A stretch of DNA of 64,000 bases from JBFMHP01 sp964557295 (GTDB lineage Bacteria > Pseudomonadota > Gammaproteobacteria > RBG-16-57-12): NCBI GenBank assembly GCA_964557295.1, contig CAZKZP010000007.1, forward strand, positions 1 through 64,000, in the 5' to 3' direction. The notes under the pieces were generated by a model. That model saw only the letters and a program-made list of their open reading frames with translations. It was not told where the DNA came from and ran no database searches. Below, piece by piece: positions 16,060 through 23,959 of this stretch. Numbering within the stretch: position 1 is the first letter of the stretch; each line of letters starts with the position of its first letter. Made by a program: the position numbers and the translations under genes.

Positions 16060-17704
16060 ATGATGCGAGACGGGGAACGGCCAATCTCGGGATCCATCCG
16101 CCTACCGCGCAGTGCTACCGGGCGCGGCCGCGTAGTTGTCCTCGCGATGATGCTGTTACTCGCCATCGGCGCGCTCGGCTCGTGTGGCGGCGTCCCGGTC
16201 GCGGTGCCGCCGGATGCCACACCTGTCACGATCAACCCGCAGCCCGACTGGTCGGACGCAATCCTTTACTTCGTGTTGATCGACCGTTACGCCGACGCTG
16301 ACGCGGCCAACAATGCGCGCATCGATCGACGCAATCCGGGCGCCTATCACGGCGGCGATCTCGCGGGACTTGCGCGGCAGCTCGATGAGATCGCCGCGCT
16401 CGGCGCCACCGCGATCTGGATCAACCCCGTGGTCAAGCAGATCGACTCACCGCTCTGGGCGCAGGGACCGCCGGGCAGCGACTGGGAAGGCGGTTTCGCG
16501 CACTGGCCCTTTCACGGTTATTGGGCGGAGGATTTCGAGCGCCTCGAGCCGCATTTTGGCAGTGAAGCGCAGCTCAAGGCGTTGGTCGAGGCAGCGCACG
16601 CACGCGGCCTCAAGGTGCTGCTCGATGTCGTGTACAACCATCCCGGCTACGGCGCGCATTACCTCACCGATCCGGCCACGCGCCACTGGCTGCGCGAGCG
16701 CGAGACCGATTGCGCCGCCGATGCGATCCTCTGCCAAGTGGGCGGCCTGCCGGATTTCCGCACTGAACTCCCCGAAGTACGCGAGTATTTGTNNNNNNNN
16801 NNTCGTCATCGCCCGGCGCGTCGGTCTCGATGGTTTCCGGCTCGATACCGTCAAACACGTCGAGCACGATTTCTGGCAGGCGCATCGCGCGCGCAGCCGC
16901 GCCGAATTAGGTCCGTCGTTCTTCCTGCTCGGCGAGGTCTGGGGCGGCTCATACGAAGTGCTGGATCCATGGTTTGTCAACGATGAGATAGACGCTGGCT
17001 TCGATTTTAGCTTTCGGGGCAGTTGTCAGGGATACGTCGAGGGGAAGGGACGCACGATCGCCTACGCGGCGTATTTAAAGAAACGGCATCAGGTGCGCGC
17101 GGGGCATCACCTCGCGCATTACTTATCGTCGCATGACGAACCGATGTTCCTGCACGAGCTCGGCGATGATGTGCAGAAGTTCAAGCTGTGCGTGGCGTTG
17201 CAAATGACGAGCCTCGGTATCCCGGTCATCTATTACGGTGAGGAGGTGGGCCGGCGCGGCGGCGCCTGGCCGACCAACCGCGGTGACATGCCGTGGGGCG
17301 AACGCGATATCGCGCCCGGCAACGGCGCGGCGCGTGACGAGACGATGCGCGCGTATTACCGCCAGTTGATTACGCTGCGCCGCGCGCACCCGGCGCTCGC
17401 GCGCGGCGCCTTCCGCGCGCTTTCAACCGACGGCGATCTGCTGGTGTTCGCGCGCGAGGATGAGGCCGCGGATGATGCGGTGATCGTCGCGATCAATCGC
17501 GGTGAGGTGCAGGCCACCGCGGCGGTTCCGCTGCCGCCGCGCTGGCGTGAAGTCGCGGTGCGCGAGGCCTTGAGCGGCGCGCGGGCGGAAATGGAGGACG
17601 GTCAGCTGGTGATCAACACGCCGCCGCGCGCGGCGCAGGTGTATGTGGCGGAACGCAGAATGGCGGGGGTGATCGCATGGCCGGTATTCGCTTCAAGAAT
17701 GTAG
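16060..17704 (+). CDS. GH13 alpha-amylase-type lipoprotein (assembly gap inside)
   Basis: It starts at ATG 16060. A signal peptide ends in a lipobox (ALGSC at about residues 38-42), so the enzyme should be a lipoprotein facing the periplasm or cell surface. GH13 regions are present: I DVVYNHPG, II GFRLDTVKH (nucleophile Asp), III LLGEVWGG (acid/base Glu) and IV YLSSHDEP. Early segments YFVLIDRYAD, AYHGGDL and AIWINPVVKQ also fit. Ten Ns at 16793-16802 interrupt it between regions I and II, and the two halves are in different frames, so the true gap is not 10 bp. It should hydrolyse alpha-1,4-glucans to feed the ABC importer downstream, overlapping malK by 28 bp. Confidence 0.85.
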
Positions 17705-18786
17705 CCAAGCGTTTCGGCGAGGTGAGCGTGATCGAGGATTTCAACCTCGAGATCGCCGATCAGGAGTTCATCGTGCTGGTCGGTCCATCCGGCTGCGGCA
17801 AGTCGACCATCCTGCGCATGATCGCCGGGCTCGAGGCGCTGACCGGTGGCGAGCTCTACATCGGCGATCGGCTGGTGAATGACGTGGCGCCCAAGGATCG
17901 CGACGTGGCGATGGTGTTCCAGAGCTACGCGCTTTATCCACACATGACGGTGCGTGACAACATCTCCTTCGGCCTGCGCATCCGCAAGATGCCGCCGCCG
18001 GAGATCGACGCGGCGGTCAAGGAGGCAGCGAGCATCCTGGGCCTGAATGAACTGCTCGCGCGCAAGCCGAAGGAACTCTCCGGCGGACAGCGCCAGCGCG
18101 TGGCGCTGGGACGGGCCATCGTGCGCAAGCCCGCCGTGTTTCTGTTCGACGAGCCCTTGTCCAATCTCGATGCCGAGCTGCGCGTGCAGATGCGCGCCGA
18201 GCTGAGCAAGCTGCAAAACCGCCTCATGACCACCACGGTCTATGTCACCCACGATCAGGTCGAGGCGATGACGCTCGGTGATCGCATCGTCGTGCTCAAG
18301 GCCGGCAAGCTGATGCAGGTCGGGCGGCCGCTCGATCTCTACGATACTCCGCAGAACATGTTCGTGGCGCGCTTCATCGGCTCGCCACCGATGAACATGC
18401 TGCGCGTGACGGTGAGCGACGATGGCCGCGCATTGCGGCACGCCGCCTTTGCCGCCCCGGTGCCGGAGTGGTTGCGCGCGGCGGTCGCGCCGTATCGCGG
18501 CCAGAGTCTCGCGCTCGGCATCCGCTCGGAGCACATCGGCGAGGCCGGGCGGCAGGAGTGGAGCGCGCACGTCGAGATCGATGGGGTGATCGAGATCTTC
18601 GAGCCGCTCGGGCACGAGATCATCGTGCATGTGCGCAGCGGCGAGGAGCGCATCCTCGCCAAGTTCGAGGCCGCCCGGCTGCCGGTAATGGGGCAAGAGA
18701 TCCGGATCGCGCTCAATATCGACAAGATCCATCTGTTCGATGCGCAGACCGAGCAGCGCTTGGGCGGCGAATACAGCAATTATTAA
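17677..18786 (+). CDS. MalK/UgpC-type sugar ABC transporter ATPase
   Basis: The 369-residue protein has Walker A GPSGCGKST (about residue 36), signature LSGGQRQRVALG, Walker B VFLFDEPLSNLDAELR and the H-loop TVYVTHDQ. The C-terminal third is a TOBE/MOBE regulatory domain (FIGSPPMNML, LGIRSEHIGEAG, FEPLGHEIIVHV). It energises import through the MalF- and MalG-like permeases. Its last codons (TAT TAA) coincide with the terminal inverted repeat of a MITE beginning near 18780, which may have replaced the original end. The ATG lies within the 3' end of the amylase gene. Confidence 0.92.
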   Translation: MAGIRFKNVAKRFGEVSVIEDFNLEIADQEFIVLVGPSGCGKSTILRMIAGLEALTGGELYIGDRLVNDVAPKDRDVAMVFQSYALYPHMTVRDNISFGLRIRKMPPPEIDAAVKEAASILGLNELLARKPKELSGGQRQRVALGRAIVRKPAVFLFDEPLSNLDAELRVQMRAELSKLQNRLMTTTVYVTHDQVEAMTLGDRIVVLKAGKLMQVGRPLDLYDTPQNMFVARFIGSPPMNMLRVTVSDDGRALRHAAFAAPVPEWLRAAVAPYRGQSLALGIRSEHIGEAGRQEWSAHVEIDGVIEIFEPLGHEIIVHVRSGEERILAKFEAARLPVMGQEIRIALNIDKIHLFDAQTEQRLGGEYSNY

Positions 18787-18970
18787 CCCGGCATCAAATT
18801 AAATCTGGTGTCATTCCCTCTCCCTCCGGGAGAGGGTTAGGGTGAGGGAAGTTAATGCATTGATTTTATACCCCTCATTCTGTCCTTCTACCCTAAAGGG
18901 CATAAATCCCGGAGGGAGAAGGGACGCTTTTAAGATACGTGGCAGATATATTTAATCGCCGGGTTAATAA
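18780..18970. mobile_element. MITE-like element, copy 2 (inverted relative to copy 1)
   Basis: The ends are TTATTAACCCGGC and GCCGGGTTAATAA, an exact 13-bp terminal inverted repeat with weaker similarity inward. The interior has CTCTCCCTCCGGGAGAGG and CTACCCTAAAGGGCATAAA. It is similar over its length to the reverse complement of 15782-15970, so the two bracket the amylase-malK segment. It contains no gene. The hairpins may attenuate or stabilise the operon mRNA between malK and the binding-protein gene. Confidence 0.75.
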
Positions 18971-19004
18971 CCGCCAGGTTAATTATGAGATGAGGAGCGC
19001 AGGC

Positions 19005-20243
19005 ATGAAACGAAATCCGCAGAAGGTATTGCTTAGCAGTTTGATGATGGTGTTGACGCTACTCGGCGCCTTCGCCGCGCAGGCCGCCGCGACATCGCTC
19101 ACGGTCTGGCACGCCTACCGCGGCAAGGAAAAGGAGGCGTTCGAGAAGGTCATCGCCAATTACAACAAACAGGCCGCGACCAAGGGCGTGGAGGTCACCA
19201 CGCTGGCGGTGCCCTACGATGCCTACGCCGACAAGATCACTGCGGCGGTGCCGCGCGGCAAGGGGCCGGATGTGTTCATCTTCGCGCAGGATCGGCTCGG
19301 CGGCTGGATCGAAGGCGGCGCGACGGTCGAGCCGATCGATTTCTTCCTCGACGAACAGACGCGCAATCAATTCCTGCCCAATATGCTCTCGGCCATGACC
19401 TATCGTGGCACCGTGTATGGCCTGCCGCTCAACTACAAGAGCATCACGCTCATCTACAACAAGAAGCTGGTGGCCGCGCCGCCGAAGACCTCCGCTGAGC
19501 TCGTCAAGCTCGCCAAGCGCCTCACCGATGCCTCGTCCGGGAAGTTCGGGCTGGCCTATGCGTATAACGATTACTACTACCATGCCGCGTTGCAGAACGC
19601 CTTTGGCGGACGCGCGTTCGATCCCGGGCCGAAGCCGGTGTTGAACGCGCGTGAAAACGTCGCCGCGATGAAGCTGCTGTTGCGCTGGATGAACAAGGAC
19701 GCCATCCTGCCGGCCGAACCGTCGACGGCGCTGATCACCTCACTGTTCAATCAGGGCAAGACGGCGATGGTGTTCTCGGGGCCGTGGTTCCTGGGCGAGA
19801 TCGCGCCCGGCATCGATTTCGGACTCGCGGTGTTGCCGACGATCGACGAGGCCGGCGGCCAGCCGATGCGCCCGTGGCTCACGATCGAGGGCGTGTATGT
19901 GTCGGCCAGCTCCAAGCACAAAGAGGCCGCCTACGATATCGCCAAGTATCTGGTGTCGGAGGAGGCCGGCGTGATGCTTACGGTCGAGGGCCGGCAGCTG
20001 CACACCCACAAGGCGGTGTATACCCGCAAGGAAGTGGCCGAGGATGCGGTGCTCGCCGCCTTCCGTCGCCAGCTCGATAACGCGATCCCGATGCCTAACT
20101 TCGCCGAGATGACCGTGATGTGGTCGCCGGCCACGACCGCGATGAACACCATCGTGCGCGGCGCGGCGACGCCCGAGGTTGCGCTCGAAAAGGCGCAGCA
20201 GAGCGTCGAGAAGGATGTCGCGGCGCTGAGGAAGGGCAGATGA
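19005..20243 (+). CDS. MalE-like maltodextrin-binding protein
   Basis: The 412-residue protein starts at ATG 19005 with GAGGAG about 8 bp upstream. It has a Sec signal peptide of about 28 residues ending AAQAAA, then a mature family-1 solute-binding protein: SLTVWHAYRGKEKEAFEKV, GPDVFIFAQDRLGGW, YGLPLNYKSITLIYNKKLV, TAMVFSGPWFLGEI, RPWLTIEGVYVSASS. It should capture malto-oligosaccharides in the periplasm and deliver them to the permease pair. It overlaps the following malF-like gene by 4 bp (ATGA), implying translational coupling. Confidence 0.9.
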   Translation: MKRNPQKVLLSSLMMVLTLLGAFAAQAAATSLTVWHAYRGKEKEAFEKVIANYNKQAATKGVEVTTLAVPYDAYADKITAAVPRGKGPDVFIFAQDRLGGWIEGGATVEPIDFFLDEQTRNQFLPNMLSAMTYRGTVYGLPLNYKSITLIYNKKLVAAPPKTSAELVKLAKRLTDASSGKFGLAYAYNDYYYHAALQNAFGGRAFDPGPKPVLNARENVAAMKLLLRWMNKDAILPAEPSTALITSLFNQGKTAMVFSGPWFLGEIAPGIDFGLAVLPTIDEAGGQPMRPWLTIEGVYVSASSKHKEAAYDIAKYLVSEEAGVMLTVEGRQLHTHKAVYTRKEVAEDAVLAAFRRQLDNAIPMPNFAEMTVMWSPATTAMNTIVRGAATPEVALEKAQQSVEKDVAALRKGR

Positions 20244-22213
20244 AACTGCGCGCACCGCTCAGACAGCCTGTCGCCGTGGGCCTGGCGCTCGCGCTGGCGG
20301 TCGGCGTGTTGCTGAGCGAATGGTTTCTGGTCCAGGCCCAGGACGAGGCGCTGGCAGAGCGCCAGGAGCGCGAGGTGGTGATGCAGGCGATGGCGCTTGC
20401 CGACCTGGTGGCGGCGCTGGAGTCAGCCGCCGCCGATGACAGTGCCGCGCGCCTCGCGGCACTGGCGCGCAGCTGGACGGCGCAGTTCACCGCGATCAGC
20501 GCGCTCCGCGTGGTGCGCAGCGCCGATGCCCGGTTCCTCGCCTCGACCGACGCGCGCGATGCGCCGCCGTTTCCGCGGCGGCTGGCGCGCGAGGAGAAAC
20601 CGCTCTATGACCTCGGTCAGGAATTGCGCGCCAACGTCGAGACCAATCTCGCGGAAGGGGTGTCACGCAAGAAACAGCTCGATGTGGTGCGGCTCGATCA
20701 AACCCGCTTGAAGGTGGCGGTGCCCTATACCGTGGGTGGCAACGTGGTCGGCTTCGTGCAGATCGAACAGCGCGTGGCGGCGCCTGCGCCACCAGCATGG
20801 ATGGGCCGCGCGGCGCTCGCCATCATCGTGCCGCTGGCGCTGTTGCTGATCGCCGTCGGCTTGCTGCCGCGGCGCGGCGCGGCTGCGGGCAAACCGTGGC
20901 TGCACTACGCCATCGCGTTGCTGCTGCTCGGTGTTGCCTGCCTTGGCCAGGCGCGCAGCGGCCTCGGTGAGCTCGGCGCGCGCGAGCAAGAGTTTGCGGC
21001 GGAACTGGCGCAGCACTACGCGGCGATCGTGCGCGCGTTCCACTCCGCCGCGAGCGCGCAGGCGATCGCCGTTGCGCCGGTGACGGGCAACCGCTGGGAT
21101 GTCGATGCGTATCAACGGCCGCGCGCGCTCATCACCGGCGACGGCAACCTCGACCGCGCCGCGCTCGCGGCGGCAATCGATGCGCGCCAGACACGTTTGG
21201 CGCGCGCCTGCTGGGGCAATGCCGGGCTCGGCGCTGTGCTGCTTAGCTTCGTCGCGCTCGGCTACGCGCGCCGCTTGCGGCTCACTCTGATCGAGCACAA
21301 GAGCGCCTACGCCTATGTCGCGCCGGCGATCCTCGGCATGCTGGTGCTGGTGTTCTATCCGTTCGCCTACGGCGTGGCGCTGTCGTTTACCGACACCACG
21401 CTGTTCAACGAGAATCTCCCGCTGCGCGAGCTGTGGGTCGGCGTGAAGAACTACCTCGTGATCCTCGGCGATTTCGAGGTGCTGCGCAGCACCGAGGGCG
21501 GCTGGGTGGTGAACTACCAGAACTTCTATTGGACGCTGTTCATCACCATCGCCTGGACGGTGTGCAACGTCACCATCGGCGTGGGCGTCGGCCTGCTGCT
21601 GGCGCTGGCGCTCAACACCAAGGGGCTGCGCTTCACCAATGTCTACCGCGTGCTGCTGATCCTGCCGTGGGCCATTCCGAACTACATCACCGCGCTTACT
21701 TGGCGCGGCATGTTCCACAAGCAATACGGCGTCATCAATCAGGTGATCCAGATGTTTGGCGGCGAGCCGATCTCTTGGTTCGACAACGTGTTCACTTCAT
21801 TCTTGACCGGCATCGTCACCAACGGCTGGCTGAGTTTCCCGTTCATGATGGTGGTGATCCTGGGCGGCGTGCAGTCGATCCCGCAAGACGCCTACGAGGC
21901 CGCGCGCGTCGAAGGCGCCAGCCGCTGGCAGCAGTTCCGCCACATCACGCTGCCGTATCTGCGCCCGACCCTGATCCCGGCGATCATCATCTCGGTGGTG
22001 TGGACCTTCAATATGTTCAACATCATCTATCTGGTCTCGGGCGGCGAGCCGGCTGGCTCCAACGAGATCCTCATCACCCAGGCCTACAAGATCGCCTTCG
22101 AGAAATACCAATACGGCTACGCCGCCGCGTATTCGGTGGTGATCTTCATGATCCTGCTGGTCTACGGCGTGTTCCAGAATCGCGTCACGCGCGCCACGGA
22201 GACGATCACATGA
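20240..22213 (+). CDS. MalF-like permease with an extra N-terminal periplasmic domain
   Basis: The 657-residue inner-membrane protein starts at ATG 20240. The permease core begins near residue 350 (YAYVAPAILGMLVLVFYPFA), holds six or so TM segments and the EAA loop EAARVEGASRWQQFRHITLP. The 350 residues before it are unusual: a TM helix (about 10-30), a periplasmic domain of about 155 residues with a PAS/Cache-like look (SALRVVRSADARFLASTD, VAVPYTVGGNVVGFVQIEQ), two TM helices (about 192-240), a second periplasmic stretch of about 95 residues and another TM helix. E. coli MalF has only two extra helices and 514 residues in all. The front end resembles a sensor input module. That reading is inference; permease function is secure. 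Confidence 0.87.
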   Translation: MKLRAPLRQPVAVGLALALAVGVLLSEWFLVQAQDEALAERQEREVVMQAMALADLVAALESAAADDSAARLAALARSWTAQFTAISALRVVRSADARFLASTDARDAPPFPRRLAREEKPLYDLGQELRANVETNLAEGVSRKKQLDVVRLDQTRLKVAVPYTVGGNVVGFVQIEQRVAAPAPPAWMGRAALAIIVPLALLLIAVGLLPRRGAAAGKPWLHYAIALLLLGVACLGQARSGLGELGAREQEFAAELAQHYAAIVRAFHSAASAQAIAVAPVTGNRWDVDAYQRPRALITGDGNLDRAALAAAIDARQTRLARACWGNAGLGAVLLSFVALGYARRLRLTLIEHKSAYAYVAPAILGMLVLVFYPFAYGVALSFTDTTLFNENLPLRELWVGVKNYLVILGDFEVLRSTEGGWVVNYQNFYWTLFITIAWTVCNVTIGVGVGLLLALALNTKGLRFTNVYRVLLILPWAIPNYITALTWRGMFHKQYGVINQVIQMFGGEPISWFDNVFTSFLTGIVTNGWLSFPFMMVVILGGVQSIPQDAYEAARVEGASRWQQFRHITLPYLRPTLIPAIIISVVWTFNMFNIIYLVSGGEPAGSNEILITQAYKIAFEKYQYGYAAAYSVVIFMILLVYGVFQNRVTRATETIT

Positions 22214-23091
22214 CGCGCGCGACCGCCGGGCAACCACGTCATGTCATGCTCCACTTGGTGCTGATCACCTTCACGCTGCTCGCGATCTATCCGATCCTGT
22301 GGGTGCTCACGCTGGCGTTCTCCGGCGGCCAGAGCCTGGTGATCGCCGATCTGCCCGCCGAGCCGGACGCGCTCGATCGCTTGCGCACTGTGGTGCCGTG
22401 GCCGGAGACGGTGTCGCTCAAGAACTTCGCCGATGTGCTGATCGACGAGCCGTTCGGCCGCTGGCTGCTCAACAGCGCGATCGTCGCCGGCGTCACCACG
22501 CTGCTGGGCGTGTTCCTCGCCTGCACCGCGGCCTATGCGTTCTCGCGCTTCCGGTTTCCCGGCCGGCGCAGCGGCATGATGATGTTCCTGGTCTCGCAGA
22601 TGTTCCCCGGCACGCTCATGATGGTGCCGCTGTTCATCGTCATCGTGAAGTGGCTGCATCTCGGCAATACCTATCTCGGGCTGGTGCTGGTGTATGCGGT
22701 GACCGCGATCCCGTTCTGCGTGTGGATGCTCAAGGGCTACTTCGACACCATCCCGATCGAGATCGAGGAATCCGCGATCATGGACGGCGCCTCGCCGGCG
22801 ACGATCTTCTTCCGCATCATCCTGCCGCTCGCCAAACCGGCGGTCGCGGTCACCGCGCTGTTTTCGTTCATGACTGGATGGAACGAATTCATCCTCGCCT
22901 CGATCTTCATGGAGGAGGAGACGGCCTACACCGCGCCGGTCGGGCTGCGTTTCTTCGTCGGCGGTTTCACCGCGCAGTGGGGTTACTTCGCCGCCGGTTC
23001 CATCATCGTTTCTGTGCCAGTGGTAGCGCTGTTCTATTATTTACAGAAGTACCTGATCGCCGGGCTCACCGCCGGAGGGGTGAAAGGCTGA
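22210..23091 (+). CDS. MalG-like sugar ABC permease
   Basis: The 293-residue inner-membrane protein starts at ATG 22210, overlapping the malF-like stop by 4 bp. It has six TM segments, the ACTAAYAFSRFRFPGRR stretch and the EAA loop in the form EESAIMDGASPATIFFRIILP. It ends YYLQKYLIAGLTAGGVKG, a typical MalG C terminus. A larger frame open upstream lies inside malF and is not used. It forms the heterodimeric channel with the preceding gene product. Confidence 0.92.
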   Translation: MTRATAGQPRHVMLHLVLITFTLLAIYPILWVLTLAFSGGQSLVIADLPAEPDALDRLRTVVPWPETVSLKNFADVLIDEPFGRWLLNSAIVAGVTTLLGVFLACTAAYAFSRFRFPGRRSGMMMFLVSQMFPGTLMMVPLFIVIVKWLHLGNTYLGLVLVYAVTAIPFCVWMLKGYFDTIPIEIEESAIMDGASPATIFFRIILPLAKPAVAVTALFSFMTGWNEFILASIFMEEETAYTAPVGLRFFVGGFTAQWGYFAAGSIIVSVPVVALFYYLQKYLIAGLTAGGVKG

Positions 23092-23145
23092 GAGCAAAGC
23101 GATTCCTTCAAGCATCAACAACCAGAGAGAGCCAGGAGGTGGATC

Positions 23146-23931
23146 ATGTGTAGCAAACGAAAGATGTTATGGGCGGCGGCTGTGGCCGCGCTGGCGGCCG
23201 GGCCGGTGGCCGCGCAGACGGTCACGTTCTCGGACCCGACCGGTGATGACAAGGGACCGGGCAACTATACCTACCCGACGGATGGCGTGTACAAGCGCGG
23301 TTCGTTCGATCTGACGAAACTGACCGTGACCAAGAGCGGCGCCAACGTCGACTTCGCCGCCGAGGTGAACAGCGCGCTCGAAGATCCCTGGGGCATGGGG
23401 ACCGGTTTCGCCGTGCAGATGGTGTTCATCTTCATCAAGACCGGCGCGGGGGGGCACAGCGCGACACCGCCCGGCGTGAACGCGCAGTTTGCGCCGGATA
23501 ACGAGTGGAACAAGCTGGTGGTGCTCTCGCCGCAGCGCAAGGCGCGGGTGGTCGGCGAGGCCAACGCCAAGACCGGCGCCATGGCCAAGGACATCGTGGT
23601 GCCGAACATCACCCGTGGCAGCGGGCGCACCATCAAGGGCTCGGTGCCCGCGGCCGAGTTGGGCGGGGAGGGCAACGTCGAGGCCTGGGGCTATCAGGTC
23701 GTCATGCAATCGAATGAAGGATTCCCGGCAGGGAATGATTTTCTCACCCGCAAGGTCAACGAGTACGAAGGCCAGCATCGCTGGGGCGGCGGCAACGACG
23801 GCGACTGCGATCCCCACATCATGGATGTGCTCGAAGGGCCCGACGCCAAGCAGGCGGACATGCTGGCCTACGAGTGCGCGCCTGACGGCAAGTCCGTGAA
23901 GAGCGCCACGCTCAAAATGATTAAAAAATGA
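23146..23931 (+). CDS. Secreted Glucodextran_C-type (starch-associated) protein
   Basis: The 261-residue protein has AGGAGG before ATG 23146 and a signal peptide ending PVAAQ. The mature part is one beta-rich domain of the type found at the C terminus of glucodextranases and some amylopullulanases: TFSDPTGDDKGPGNYTYPTD, then GSFDLTKLTVTKSGANVDF, then VQMVFIFIKTG and WGYQVVMQSNEGFP. In those enzymes the domain is thought to bind polysaccharide or cell envelope. Here it stands alone between the permeases and an outer-membrane barrel. It probably binds alpha-glucan in the periplasm or at the surface. Confidence 0.75.
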   Translation: MCSKRKMLWAAAVAALAAGPVAAQTVTFSDPTGDDKGPGNYTYPTDGVYKRGSFDLTKLTVTKSGANVDFAAEVNSALEDPWGMGTGFAVQMVFIFIKTGAGGHSATPPGVNAQFAPDNEWNKLVVLSPQRKARVVGEANAKTGAMAKDIVVPNITRGSGRTIKGSVPAAELGGEGNVEAWGYQVVMQSNEGFPAGNDFLTRKVNEYEGQHRWGGGNDGDCDPHIMDVLEGPDAKQADMLAYECAPDGKSVKSATLKMIKK

Positions 23932-23959
23932 TCTGTGATGCGACCAGGAGGATTTGAAT

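Noticed and set aside
16060..18970. A composite transposon carrying amylase and malK between inverted elements.
   Set aside because: There is no transposase inside or near, the elements are non-coding, and malK-malE-malF-malG is a normal operon order. I report the elements but not a transposon.
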